A stretch of DNA of 64,000 nucleotides from Clusia tigrina (GCA_920105625.2 OV050030.1:178203315-178267314), one strand, 5' to 3'. Shown: positions 22,815 through 34,752, numbered from the stretch's first letter. Program-made: numbers and translations. Notes: a model not told the origin generated them from the letters alone.

Positions 22815-23520
22815 TTGATATTTTTAATAGCAGTATGTAGTTCTATTTTTATGTTTACTGGATCTTCGGATCAACTAGCTTTTTTGAAAGAGGCCGAAAT
22901 TTTCTTGAAGTCCATTAGTATAAAAGATGTTAGGAATTCTGATCTGCCAAATACTTTTAATTTTCCAAACGGTTGGAACATAAATAGTTTAAGGGAACTG
23001 TGGCAGTTTTTGTCACATGAAGGCTTTCCACATATATTGACTAGGAAACTTTGTCAAGATGTGCTTGATCCTTTCTTCGGACAAATTAGGAAAGGAGGGG
23101 GAAATTGTGTTCGCATAACACACTCCATGTTTTGCAGTCTTTTCCAAAAACGCTGGGGTTTAAACTACGTCAAACTTGTAGTTAAGGGTAATTGTGAGCA
23201 GATAGCGGATTTTTTCCGATGACCCCTCCATATCTTCACATATTCTAATGACATTGTACAAAATGTCTGTAAGAATTCCAAAGCTTGCCGAGAACAGAGC
23301 AGTCCTTCTCTAAGCAAATAAATGTAAATATAGATGGAGATGAGGTAGCTCTCTTAAAAAAAATGCGTTTTCGTATGCTTGCGGTTACTTATACTTAAAA
23401 ATGTATAAGTTACATAATTTTGTTAGTCCCTTGCCATATATTGGAGATGAGATTATTTCAGACGACTTTCTTTTTAGATTAGAAAAACAGCATGACAATG
23501 TAACCTTGTTAGATCCCCAG
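22815..23520 (+). pseudogene. P-element/THAP9-like transposase C-terminal remnant
   Basis: The clean frame 22,815-23,222 (first ATG 22,851) reads NSLRELWQFLSHEGFPHIL, then TRKLCQDVLDPFFGQIRKGG and ITHSMFCSLFQKRWGLNY. This matches the conserved C-terminal part of P-element and THAP9 transposases (L-x-Q-D-x-L-E-N-F-F-G-x-I-R, then a PT-x-x-Q-F-type helix). Here the family's LENFF reads LDPFF. After the stop, broken frames give GYLYLK-like and SDDFLFRLEKQ words until ~23,520, possibly the tail of the same protein. No THAP zinc finger, GTP-binding domain or terminal inverted repeats were found nearby, so it is probably a relict. Confidence 0.55.
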
Positions 23521-25930
23521 TAAATTTTATCAATTATATACAAAAACTAGACAGCAGATTTTATGAAGTTTTTAATTCAGCCTGTCATAAGACACCTCTC
23601 TTTATATATGGAAATATAACTTACATATGAACATAAGAATACTTTACAAAAAAATATGTATAACCGCTTTTAAATTGAAAGTACTTTTTAATTCTTACGC
23701 CACGAAACTCTAAATTCTACTCCTTTGTTCAGCGTCAGCTGTAGGAAATTTTACTTTCTCACGATAGCATGGCCGCTATACATTGTGTTGTTATTGTATC
23801 ACACGGATAGGGAAAACAAGGAATTTTTTTTAACAGCTGATGAGGAAGAAGAAGAGTTGCGTATCTATATTAGTCTATGCTTCTGCGGCACTTCATTGCC
23901 GCGTATACTAAATTTTTCCTTTCTTGTCAATTTAATAAAAAAGGAAGTAAAGACAAACATTGGAATTTGAAGAAAAACAGTTATTTTTATAATTTCAACC
24001 AATTTTTGTAATTCCTCATTTTAGAAATAAATCTTCAAGTTAACACTTGTTTTAAAATTTCCGCAAGTGTTCGCAAAGAAAAGGGGAAATGCGGCACCAT
24101 GAATTAACATGCTGAATTAATACACTCCTCATTTATGCACAAAAATTATTTTACATGTCGAGTACACATTATTATGTTATTTATATATGAATTTTACATA
24201 TAATACGATTTTTACTAGAATTTTAACTAGTTGGTTTCACTGCTGGGATGTTGTCTAAAATAGCGAATATTGGGAGAAAAAAATTAGTGAAATCAGGGCT
24301 ACGTTTAAATTGAACTTTTAGGGGGTCACCTCATTTGTATTTTAAAAAGAACTGCGAAACTTCTAAAAAAAAAGATTATAATAATTATTTATTATTGACA
24401 GGCTAAAAGAACACCGCGACCTAAAAGATCTATTGTGCAGTATAATAATTAAAAAACAATTGTATTATTTAATTTGGAATTGAAAACTCAAATGTTAACA
24501 AGTTCTTTTCATAAATTATGACTATTCTTAATGTAAAATCTGATCCAATTGCTTTCCATTTACACTTCTGTTCACTGTAAACGCACCATAGGAATCATAA
24601 GATGTAGAATAATATTTATTCGGTTTTTTGCCATAATATTATACTACTAATAACAAAAATAATTAATAGAAATGTATTTATATTAAAATGGGGCCCGACT
24701 GCCCAAGTAATACCCCAAGCGTCTTTAAATATACATGGCCATGAACGAATGAAAGTGCATAGGGAACAGTAAAAAAATTAGAATTTGGAACAGAAGGATG
24801 CCAAGATTAAGAAATTGGCGGTCAAAAGAGAATTCAACGTTTTTACAGTGTTCTCACATATACCAACAGTTTCAGTAATCTCAGAAAAATATTCAAAATA
24901 TGTAAAAAATACAGCTAAACGAATTAAGTTAACGGCTTTATGCTTTTAATTAATGAGAGGTAGTGTTTCTTTCTTCAAAAATGACGAAAACATTTTTTTA
25001 TTTTCTCGACTGCAATATTGCGACTTATGGATCTTGGGGGTTCATTGACAATGAAAAATTATCAAAAAAATTTTATGTTTTCAGTTATTATGAGAAGTTA
25101 AGTGAATTGAGGTATTACGATGGTTAGAGTTAAGGGGAGTGCATTGTATTTTTACCACACATACATCAATTTTAAAACCTCCTCCCACTAGCAGAACTCG
25201 CACAAACGAATTCATATTAAGTGTCTATTCTATATGTTCTTTGGCAAGAGTATACGGGAAACTTATTTTCACTAGAGAACAAAGTGAATTTACTTAAACA
25301 GTGTGCATTAAGGTGACCGCAAGGCTACAACAAGTCTACAACATCAACAATTTCTGGAATGTGACTTGTCAATTGCTTGAAAAACGCTTTCGGTTTTGAC
25401 ATGTTAAATCCAATATTAGCTTCGAACAGGGAGCACTAATCAGTGAGGAAAATTAAATAAAATTTAATAAATGTAAAATAGAGATTTCTGCAAAATTAAA
25501 TTATGCGGAAATGTGAAAATGTTTAAATTATGTGGTAGTGTGAAAATGTTTAGATGGAAATATATTTAATATTGTATGTGCTAGCGCATCAATGGAACAA
25601 GTGGCCCGACTACTCCCGCTGTAGACAATTGTGTGTGGAAGGAGTACCAAGTGACAATGGGCGGCCGCCAGCGGCAGTGACATGGAATATGCATGTGCAG
25701 TGATTTCTAGAAGATGCTTGGCCAAAGGTAACGAATGGTTTCGTCACTTTTCCACATAAAGTGCGCTTTCCCATTTTATTTTTAGTAATTATTATATCTC
25801 AACTATTTACAAACTATTATTTGTGTATTTGAAACTTTCGTTTCAAATAAAAGCTCCGAATACAAACTGAGGAAACGTCAAAACCAAAACAAGAAAAAGA
25901 CAATTCTCCCTTTTTATATGGTGACTGCAA
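23521..25930. other. AT-rich region, no gene recognised
   Basis: No supported coding region. On the minus strand at about 24,395-24,430 the text AGATCTTTTAGGTCGC recurs with flanking similarity to the 3' UTR of LINE E1 (~4570-4595), so a small piece of an E1-type 3' end may lie here. Repeated GTGAATTTACTT words around 25,285 resemble the start of the tandem unit that follows at 25,931. Confidence 0.35.
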
Positions 25931-26640
25931 AAAAGTGAATTTACTTCCAAAGTGGCTGCAAGGTGAATTTCGCAACTCCGGATCTGTTAAGCACAAGCAA
26001 TCTTCCGTTAGCTGTTCCAAATTAACGAAATTGAGAGGAATGGAGATTAGATAAGAACTGTTTTAAATGGTACACAATTTATATTAAATATATTTAATAG
26101 TTAAATAGACTAATAATTTCTATATAATGTTCAAATTTCACAAATATAACAATAAAAAAACTCTTATTCACTCAAATCAGAACTCTATTTCGAATTGTTT
26201 ACATATTTGTTTTGATCGCATTTTTCTATAAATTCAATTTTGACAACATAGTCGCGAAAATTGGTCCAAAAAAATTTGTTTCTGCCGTCACAAGGTGAAT
26301 TTACTTTAATGGTGGCTGCAACGTGAATTTCGTACCTCCGGAATTGTCAAACATAAGCAATGTGCGATCAAAATAAACGAAATTGAGAGGAATGGAGAAA
26401 TACATAAGAGCTGCTTAAAGTGGTACATAATTTATATAAAATATATTTAATAGTTAAATAGACTCATAATTTCTTCATAATGTTCAGACTTCACAAAAAT
26501 AACAATTAAAAAACTCTTACTCACTCACATCAAAACTCTATTTGCAATTATTTGCATTTTTGTTTTGATCGTATTTCAATTTGGAAAATTGGTAAAAAAA
26601 AAAACTGGTTCTTGCAGCCACCATGTGAGTAATTTCACCT
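25931..26640. repeat. Imperfect tandem duplication of a ~355-bp non-coding unit
   Basis: Unit 1 (about 25,931-26,290) and unit 2 (about 26,291-26,640) align throughout: GTGAATTTACTT, GTGGCTGCAA, GTGAATTTCG, CGAAATTGAGAGGAATGGAG and the later ACTCTTA-TCACTCA block occur in the same order, offset by about 330-360 bp. Outer flanks carry GGTGACTGCA at 25,920 and, inverted, TGCAGTCACC at ~26,644, so the pair is framed by short inverted repeats. No coding signal. Confidence 0.65.
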
Positions 26641-26659
26641 TGATGCAGTCACCATGTGT

Positions 26660-27415
26660 GTAAATCCACCATGGCTACAAATTGACGAAATTTAAATAAC
26701 TACTTGAATTCCCATATAGATCTCAAAACCAAGATACAGGAAGATGGAAGCTGCTTTAATATGGGTTTTTTCAAACTTTCGCCAAAAATGGCAAAAGCCA
26801 AGATTGAACAAAAGAGTGTTTCCCTAATAATGTAAAATTTTTACCAAGAATGATGGCCCATGACGTTGCCCAGAAACAAAATTCTTCTCCAAATTCAATT
26901 AGTGTATTAAAACACCTGTTTGTAGACTTTCATTCCCTATACAGGGGTCAAATGTATGCAAATTATACACTTCCTATTTATGTATATAATATATGTATAA
27001 TATTTTATATATATTATTGATATTCTATCTACTTACTGTAAGTATATGTTGCCTGTACTATACTTACATTTGTGCTGTCTGTTTTAACTTTATTTTTATT
27101 GAGATTGTTTCGCAACGAAAAGCAACTTCAGATTTAAACATAAGAAAAAAAAACTAATTTGCTTATATTATGTGAGGTGGGAAATTAAAATGTAATCCCA
27201 GAAGTAGCAATGAATAAGGAGCAGGATTAAATATTAAATTTTTATATTAAGTTTGAATCGTATATCCTTTTTTTCGTATTGTTTAAATTCGATAATTTTT
27301 ATTTTGCATTATATTTGTCTATAGGGGAATCAAGCTCCCAAAAATCTGTATAAAGCGCCATGTTATGGACACCATGGGTGGTGGGAAAGCAGAAAATATT
27401 GTGAATTTTTATTTA
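26660..27415. other. AT-rich non-coding stretch
   Basis: No intact frame, RNA gene or clear repeat. TATA-rich words increase toward the (TA)n tract at 27,416. Confidence 0.4.
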
Positions 27416-27417
27416 TA

Positions 27418-27480
<63 letters not shown>
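27416..27480. repeat. (TA)n microsatellite
   Basis: About 30 uninterrupted TA units. Confidence 0.85.
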
Positions 27481-27482
<2 letters not shown>

Positions 27483-27707
27483 TTTTTATTTAACTATTAC
27501 ATTATGTGAATTTGAGCCAAATCGGTCCATAAATAATAATTTTCGAAAAAATCGAAAGGGGTCTAACACAAAAAAAAAAACTATCCGGACCTACACGCAA
27601 ATATATGGTGTGAAGATAAGGTGTATAGCCGTGATAATCAGATTTAAAAAAGCACAAATATTTTTATATCTTTTATATGAAGAGTGTTTTTATGTTTCAT
27701 ACGGGAG

Positions 27708-28223
<516 letters not shown>

Positions 28224-28505
28224 GGTTATGTATATATATATGGTTATGGATGGTTATCGTCTCTATATTCCACAAACACAAGGTAAGATCAGAACGTGTA
28301 TAGTGGCCAAAAAGGATATTAATATTTTTCTTCTTACTCCCTACAGCACTGGAGACCTTACAACGGTGGTATGCGAGCACAGGCACAAACCTAGTTTGTT
28401 GCTAACGTCCGCATAATTTCCGTACAACGAGGAACGGCCGCCACCACAGATCTTCCGGCAACTTATCGCCTACGGTGAGTCACGCGGACTGGGCATAGTG
28501 GCCGG

Positions 28506-28978
28506 TGTTGGGGTGGTGTCCTTGCTTGTTGTCCTCGGGAGACGTCCTGTTTCGGTTCGCTGGGCGTGTTGCTTAAAACACTAAACCACTTTGTTAAATA
28601 AGCACTGCACTATTTTAGGTTTAAAATAACAAGAAGCTTTATTCTTAAAATACTAGTTCTTATATACTATTTACAAATAAACATTACAGTCTACGTCTTG
28701 ACTTTTCTGGTGTTCCAGTTACGCAATTATTATTTGGTGTCAGTTGGTCAAGCCAACTGACCTACTGCAAGTAAAAGTGTCGTCGGTGCGTTCTAAATGC
28801 CCCTCGTCAGCTTAACTGCAGAACTGTGACACCCTAAAAGTTTACATCATAATTAATGCATAAATAGTATTCATTTACAATATTTGCACCCTAAAAATAT
28901 GTGCGTTCTTAATGAATTTAATAGGAGCCGGTGCTGTGAGTCAGCTACGCGTAGGTAGCTTGATTCTAACTCACAGCA
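28506..28978 (-). repeat. 3' LTR of errantivirus 1 (473 bp)
   Basis: On the minus strand it begins TGCTGTGAGTTAG right after the polypurine tract and ends CCACCCCAACA, so it has TG...CA ends. It includes the hairpin GTCAGTTGG/CCAACTGAC (28,739-28,761) and the uninterrupted stretch TTTGTAAATAGTATATAAG (near 28,660-28,680) with its TATA box. That last stretch is the empty site for the Helitron in errantivirus 2. Confidence 0.8.
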
Positions 28979-28996
28979 TCCCTCCCCTCTTTCTAA
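28979..28996 (-). promoter_or_regulatory. Polypurine tract of errantivirus 1
   Basis: Minus strand AGAAAGAGGGGAGGGA directly precedes the TG start of the LTR. It is the plus-strand cDNA primer. The same tract precedes the LTR of errantivirus 2. Confidence 0.7.
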
Positions 28997-29320
28997 AAGA
29001 AGTTAGTGCAACTAACTTCCATTAAATCTCTACAATATTTTCCGTGCACTGCAAACAATTATTTGAATCGAGTTAACTCTATATTACATACATATAATTT
29101 GTTTTTTATTATTTTTTTGGGTTCTATCACGGTTTTTATTTATTTATTTTTTTTTTATTCTTTTCATTTCCATATTATTTATTTTTTTTGCTTTTATTTT
29201 CTTTTGAATTTATTTTTTTTTTTTTATATTCCCCTTTTTATATTTTGGTCTTTAATTGACTCTTTTCTCATTGGCGTTTATACAAATATCTAAGCAATAA
29301 TACAATTCTATTCTATACAT
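28997..29320 (-). other. 3' UTR of errantivirus 1
   Basis: A very T-rich run on the plus strand (A-rich on the coding strand), matching the similar T-rich stretch at 51.5-51.9 kb in errantivirus 2. It is interrupted at 29,320 by the insertion of the gag-protease LTR element; the rest continues after 34,753. Confidence 0.6.
29317..29320. repeat. Left 4-bp target-site duplication (ACAT) of the gag-protease LTR element
   Basis: ACAT precedes the left LTR; the same ACAT follows the right LTR at 34,753-34,756. Four bp is usual for Ty3/gypsy integrases. Confidence 0.7.
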
Positions 29321-30823
29321 TGTGACGAGCAAAATTATTGACTAATTTTGCTCGCACAATAATTCCCCAAAGCAATAGTCACTGCGAAAATGGACCGCCA
29401 GCATCACTCGTGTGCGAAGAAGTTTCGAGTGCGTTAACCAATCAGCTTGCGCGGCCCCATCAACACTTAATGTTAATTGTTAGAATACCTTCGCACCAAT
29501 AGAAACCACGGCGAAAGCGGGAGCGCATGAAATGCACAAAATAATAAACGTTGGTCAATAAATCACATGCAAATTGTACCAACAACTACGCAAGCGGAAT
29601 GTCAACAGCAGCATTGGTAAAGCCAAGCCAGCCGCTTGCGTAAGACAAGGAAAAGGAATTGCATGTGAATTATACCAACACGCTTGCGCCAACAGACTTG
29701 GCGAACTCAAGCCAGCCGTTTGCACTGATCGACAACAACAACAACAACACTGCAAGCAGGTTTCAATTAATCCGTCGCTAATTACAACAACACGACTCGG
29801 TAGAATTTACCGAGTGCGTTAGCTCGGGAAATAGAACAACAACAACACGAGGAACGAATGAAAAGAAAAGAGACAACGACATAACAATCGCTGTGCAGAT
29901 AAGTTGCGCGGACATCACACAAAGGAGAAACGCACAAATAGTTTTCAAACGCTGGTGGATAATTTAAATAATATTAACCACCAGCAGAAGGAAATCATGC
30001 GTATAATAACAACAACAGGGCGTGCAACAACAACAACAGGGCGTGCAACAGCAACAACGTGCCGCTGCAACTACTACGCGCTTGACAACAGCCGGACTTT
30101 TCCAGGAAGACGCTGAGGGTCGCCTAAGGTCAAGAGGAAAACACCAACAATGCCTTGGCCTTAGCAACAGGAAGCGGTAGTCGGAGCAACGGCCAGCGGG
30201 ATTGGAACAACAACTAGAAGTTCAACAGGTGGCTATAAAAGCGCCTGCACCCTGACATACGGTCTCTTTTTTCCTGCTAAGACATAGCGCAAGTAAGTAC
30301 TGTAGAAACGTTGCCGCATAGACGCCACGAGACTAGGAAACATTACCAACGGACACACACACCCAAGCGCTGCATTTACTACGAGTGCTGGACTTTAAGC
30401 CACTCTCATAATAAACCAGAGTTTGTTCGTCAGCGTTAGAAACGGTGGAAGTGGTTTGTCAATCCACCACCGTTGAAACGAAAGACTAAAGGCACAGACC
30501 GAGACATTAAGAAGAACTGAGTTTGCTACGAACGCTGGGTTTTTCAATCCGCCTTCATAGAAAACCAGGACTTGCTTCTCAGGGTCAAACCGGTGGAAGT
30601 GGTTTTTCAATCCACCACCGTCGAGACTGGAGACAGGACGGCACAGCACCAAGTTCAGGAGCGGCCTTCATAAAGCCCATCATTTCTGTATAATAACGTG
30701 TAAGCCTAGTGATAAGCATAAATATTAAATAAAGAAAACTGAAAATAAAACGCCCGAGTAATTTCCTGTAACGACCCCTGGAGCCGCTGAGTTTTAGCCC
30801 AGCGATAAATTTGAGTCGTTACA
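29321..30823 (+). repeat. 5' LTR of the gag-protease element (1,503 bp)
   Basis: Starts TGTGACGAGC and ends GAGTCGTTACA. A perfect 11-bp hairpin begins six bases in (29,327-29,353: GAGCAAAATTA / TAATTTTGCTC). It contains CAA-rich tracts, a TATA box (30,234), an imperfect ~110-bp repeat with GGTGGAAGTGGTTT and TCAATCCACCACCG (30,440-30,615) and AATAAA at ~30,728. Confidence 0.9.
30234..30240 (+). promoter_or_regulatory. TATA box in the 5' LTR
   Basis: TATAAAAG within GGTGGCTATAAAAGCGCC, in the right place to start transcription in the LTR. The same box is at 34,164 in the 3' LTR. Confidence 0.6.
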
Positions 30824-30824
30824 G

Positions 30825-30842
30825 TGGCGCCCGAGCAGGGAC
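30825..30842 (+). promoter_or_regulatory. Primer-binding site, tRNA-Lys type
   Basis: TGGCGCCCGAGCAGGGAC starts one base after the LTR. It is complementary to the 3' end of a Lys-type tRNA with one apparent mismatch (GAGCAGG instead of GAACAGG), and primes minus-strand cDNA. Confidence 0.75.
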
Positions 30843-30914
30843 TATAAAGACAAGGAAATTCAACGCATCTGACGCTCACCCATAGTCTTCGCCATTAGCC
30901 AGGAAAGTCACAGG

Positions 30915-32141
30915 ATGGGGAAAACAAGCTGGGTGTACGTGCTACGGAAAGATGAGTTGGTGATTTTTGCGGAGGAATTCGGTTTGGAAACTACAGGCAC
31001 AGTGGATGACCTCCGAAAGCGGCTTTCTGAGTTTTTCACAGAAATGGTACTGACTCAGGAACAACAATACCGGTTGATGAATCTGCAACGCAGGTATGTT
31101 AAAAGCACATCACCAAGGCCGGCTGCACCCATAGTTCCCAGCGAAACGCTGGAAGTGGACAGGCCAGAGGCATACGCAGGTGCAACTCTACCAGTGTGGA
31201 ATCCAGAGGTACGGGGAATACCACAGCATCCTTATGTTTCACCTACACCAATGAATCAACAATACAACGGGTCTACACAGTACGCCACTGTTATTGATCA
31301 AGTACGGAAGTGGTGTCTTAACTTCGACGGTGGGCGTGACCCACTAGCTTTTATCGAGCGAGTGGAAGAACTTGCAAATGTGTACGGAATAAACAAAGAT
31401 TTCCTTCTGCGTACTATGCCTGAACTCTTGAGAGAACGAGCACTCATGTGGTTCAGAAACAACAATCGAGCGTGGCGGGAATGGAGCACATATAGGAGGG
31501 ACTTCCTGAAATTCTTTTTACCGGCCCGTTTCATGGAGAAACTCGACGACCAGATCCGACAGCGTCACCAGAGGCATCGAGAATCATTCAAGCAGTATGT
31601 GCTCGAACTGCAAAATCTTATGCGACACGTGGATTATTCGGTGGAGCAGAAACTGGAGAGAATCTTCCAGAACAGTCTGCCACAATATCAGCTATACGTG
31701 CGCCGTAGAGATTTCGTATCGCTACAGGAGCTGATAGAGATGGCCGAGGATTTGGAGAGCATACGGGGAGAAGGCGAACAGCTAGCAGCGCCACCCACAC
31801 AAAGGCGAACAGAGCAAGGTCCAACTCGAGAGGTAAGGAACCGACAGGTGACGGTAGAGAGCAAAGTGGCACCTATATATCCCAAAACAGCCTGCCGGCG
31901 TTGTGGCCAAAATGGTCACATAGCGCGACTATGTCGCAACGTACAAACACTGTTTTGTTGGGAGTGTGGCCGTAGGGGAGTTAGGACGATCGAGTGCTGC
32001 AACCAGAGAGCACCACCCAACAGAAGACTACCGTCCGACACGCAGCATGGGGCAGAGCAGCGACACCAGACTTTATCATGGAAAAACGCATTGCACTGTG
32101 TCGGGCAACGAATCTGCGCTAACGTTTCTATTGGCATATAA
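30915..32141 (+). CDS. gag: Gag polyprotein of the young LTR element
   Basis: Intact 408-codon frame from ATG 30,915, 73 bp after the primer-binding site. Residues ~10-42 ([17 protein letters not shown] and on) look like a SAP-type helix-loop-helix used for nucleic-acid binding in some insect gag proteins. Residues ~130-290 form the capsid region ([20 protein letters not shown] and [11 protein letters not shown]). Two zinc knuckles follow: [14 protein letters not shown] at ~327-340, and [14 protein letters not shown] at ~349, which lacks the canonical His. This is the only fully open protein of the element. The frame ends in TAA just upstream of a protease frame in the -1 register. Confidence 0.85.
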   Translation: MGKTSWVYVLRKDELVIFAEEFGLETTGTVDDLRKRLSEFFTEMVLTQEQQYRLMNLQRRYVKSTSPRPAAPIVPSETLEVDRPEAYAGATLPVWNPEVRGIPQHPYVSPTPMNQQYNGSTQYATVIDQVRKWCLNFDGGRDPLAFIERVEELANVYGINKDFLLRTMPELLRERALMWFRNNNRAWREWSTYRRDFLKFFLPARFMEKLDDQIRQRHQRHRESFKQYVLELQNLMRHVDYSVEQKLERIFQNSLPQYQLYVRRRDFVSLQELIEMAEDLESIRGEGEQLAAPPTQRRTEQGPTREVRNRQVTVESKVAPIYPKTACRRCGQNGHIARLCRNVQTLFCWECGRRGVRTIECCNQRAPPNRRLPSDTQHGAEQRHQTLSWKNALHCVGQRICANVSIGI

Positions 32142-33237
32142 ACTGTCACCGCGACGCTGGACACAGGTGCAACGCACAGTTTTATGAGTAGACGCCTAGC
32201 ACACAAGTTACGCGCTTCTACCGGCACATTGGAAAAATCCAATACCAGAGCGCTTATAGCAGATGGAAGTGCTAGGAGGGTCAAAGACAAACCTTACATT
32301 TGTGACGAATGTAAGGTTTGGAGGGCAGGCATGCCAGATAGAACTACTTATCATGCCTGACTCCAGTGATGATCTACTCTTGGGAGTGGATTTCATGACA
32401 AGCCTGGGAACGACATTGAAGTGCGGCGATCAGGAGATCACGCTGGGACCTCATAACGGTTGTGTGCAACCACGAGACTTTGCAACGTGCACGAGAATCC
32501 GCAGTGAGAACTTCCCACAAGTAAATGCATCAATGCCTTCCAAGAGGCCGACTAACGTCAGAAATTCTAAGGAACAGAGACACAACAGAGAATACAGCGG
32601 AAGCCAACGCAGTAGCAAATATACATCACCAGGAACAAGTATTACACACACGAACGCGTTCACTTGCCACGGATTCTGCCGAGGGAAAACCAAAAACGAA
32701 TTACCACAGGGGCCTCAGGAGAAGAACACGGGCGCACCAAGTGGTAGTGAGATCACGACATTAAGGCGTCAAACGACCATGACAAGCAGCGCATCTTCCA
32801 GTTATTCCGCAAGGTGTTCGCCAGCGCGGGAAACCCGAGAAATGCCACGTAAACAAACCGACAGATCCAGGGACCTACAGCGTGCAATTAGCTGCTCTAA
32901 CAGCAGCAGAAGCATTGACAAGAGGGACGAACGCGACGCACATAGCCACCGAAACAACAGTAGTAGACAAGGGAACGGTGCTACAGGGAGCCCGTCAACA
33001 GAGAAACGGATGCCAAATACAGACGACTCAGCTACACAATGGAACCATGTCACATTCCAAAGTTTAGAAGAGCTACAGGAATCGAAAGGAGCTGGTCTAC
33101 CACAGAGCTTAGTAGCAGAAATTTTGCGTAAAGCTAAAGAGACACAGGAGAACCCGGCACAAAGACGATTACGGTTTATGCGAGACGCGTACCGAGTGAC
33201 CCTCTGCCATGACGTGGTTAAAATTTCTCGTCGGTGA
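32120..33237 (+). pseudogene. pol: Aspartic protease and residual frame of the young LTR element
   Basis: In the -1 register relative to gag, VTATLDTGATHSFMSRRLA appears at ~32,141-32,198 (DTGA active site). A further frameshift at ~32,270 moves the flap and C-terminal part (LLLGVDFMTSLG, the family's L-L-G-x-D motif) into the frame 32,263-33,237. The rest of that frame is serine/arginine/threonine-rich with no RT, RNase H or integrase motifs, and ends KAKETQENPAQRRL. The protease would cleave gag. This copy is frameshifted, so it is probably inactive. A 12-bp hairpin lies at 32,289-32,319. Confidence 0.65.
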
Positions 33238-33250
33238 AGTTGGGAGGGCG
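33238..33250 (+). promoter_or_regulatory. Polypurine tract of the young LTR element
   Basis: GTTGGGAGGGCG directly before the TG of the 3' LTR. Confidence 0.6.
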
Positions 33251-34752
33251 TGTGACGAGCAAAATTATTGACTAATTTTGCTCGCACAATAATTCCCCAA
33301 AGCAATAGTCACTGCGAAAATGGACCGCCAGCATCACTCGTGTGCGAAGAAGTTTCGAGTGCGTTAACCAATCAGCTTGCGCGGCCCCATCAACACTTAA
33401 TGTTAATTGTTAGAATACCTTCGCACCAATAGAAACCACGGCGAAAGCGGGAGCGCATGAAATGCACAAAATAATAAACGTTGGTCAATAAATCACATGC
33501 AAATTGTACCAACAACTACGCAAGCGGAATGTCAACAGCAGCATTGGCAAAGCTAAGCCAGCCGCTTGCGTAAGACAAGGAAAAGGAATTGCATGTGAAT
33601 TATACCAACACGCTTGCGCCGACAGACTTGGCGAACTCAAGCCAGCCGTTTGCACTGATCGACAACAACAACAACAACACTGCAAGCAGGTTTCAATTAA
33701 TCCGTCGCTAATTACAACAACACGACTCGGTAGAATTTACCGAGTGCGTTAGCTCGGGAAATAGAACAACAACAACACGAGGAACGAATGAAAAGAAAAG
33801 AGACAACGACATAACAATCGCTGTGCAGATAAGTTGCGCGGACATCACACAAAGGAGAAACGCACAAATAGTTTTCAAACGCTGGTGGATAATTTAAATA
33901 ATATTAACCACCAGCAGAAGGAAATCATGCGTATAATAACAACAACAGGGCGTGCAACAACAACAACAGGGCGTGCAACAGCAACAACGTGCCGCTGCAA
34001 CTACTACGCGCTTGACAACAGCCGGACTTTTCCAGGAAGACGCTGAGGGTCGCCTAAGGTCAAGAGGAAAACACCAACAATGCCTTGGCCTTAGCAACAG
34101 GAAGCGGTAGTCGGAGCAACGGCCAGCGGGATTGGAACAACAACTAGAAGTTCAACAGGTGGCTATAAAAGCGCCTGCACCCTGACATACGGTCTCTTTT
34201 TTCCTGCTAAGACATAGCGCAAGTAAGTACTGTAGACACGTTGCCGCATAGACGCCACGAGACTAGGAAACATTACCAACGGACACACACACCCAAGCGC
34301 TGCATTTACTACGAGTGCTGGACTTTAAGCCACTCTCATAATAAACCAGAGTTTGTTCGTCAGCGTTAGAAACGGTGGAAGTGGTTTGTCAATCCACCAC
34401 CGTTGAAACGAAAGACTAAAGGCACAGACCGAGACATTAAGAAGAACTGAGTTTGCTACGAACGCTGGGTTTTTCAATCCGCCTTCATAGAAAACCAGGA
34501 CTTGCTTCTCAGGGTCAAACCGGTGGAAATGGTTTTTCAATCCACCACCGTCGAGACTGGAGACAGGACGGCACAGCACCAAGTTCAGGAGCGGCCTTCA
34601 TAAAGCCCATCATTTCTGTATAATAACGTGTAAGCCTAGTGATAAGCATAAATATTAAATAAAAAAACTGAAAATACAACGCCCGAGTAATTTCCTGTAA
34701 CGACCCCTGGAGCCGCTGAGTTTTAGCCCAGCTATAAATTTGAGTCGTTACA
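33251..34752 (+). repeat. 3' LTR of the gag-protease element (1,502 bp)
   Basis: Same ends, hairpin (33,257-33,283), TATA box (34,164) and repeats as the 5' LTR. Differences I count by eye: positions matching 29,618, 29,624, 29,691, 30,307, 30,600, one base lost near 30,734, and two changes near 30,750-30,803. Confidence 0.9.

Larger units (their letters stand above)
29321..34752 (+). mobile_element. Young Ty3/gypsy-type LTR element with gag and protease only
   Basis: Two LTRs of 1,503 and 1,502 bp enclose only 2.4 kb of internal DNA: a primer-binding site, gag, a damaged protease frame and ~0.8 kb without recognisable RT, RNase H or integrase. The LTRs differ by about seven substitutions and one 1-bp indel (roughly 0.5%), and the 4-bp TSD ACAT is perfect. 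A recent insertion lacking its own RT and integrase must have moved with enzymes supplied in trans. It sits in the 3' UTR of errantivirus 1. Confidence 0.85.

Noticed and set aside
30395..30652. 85-codon minus-strand frame present in both young LTRs
   Set aside because: Identical in both because the LTRs are duplicates; it has no domain and overlaps repeated LTR R/U5 sequence.
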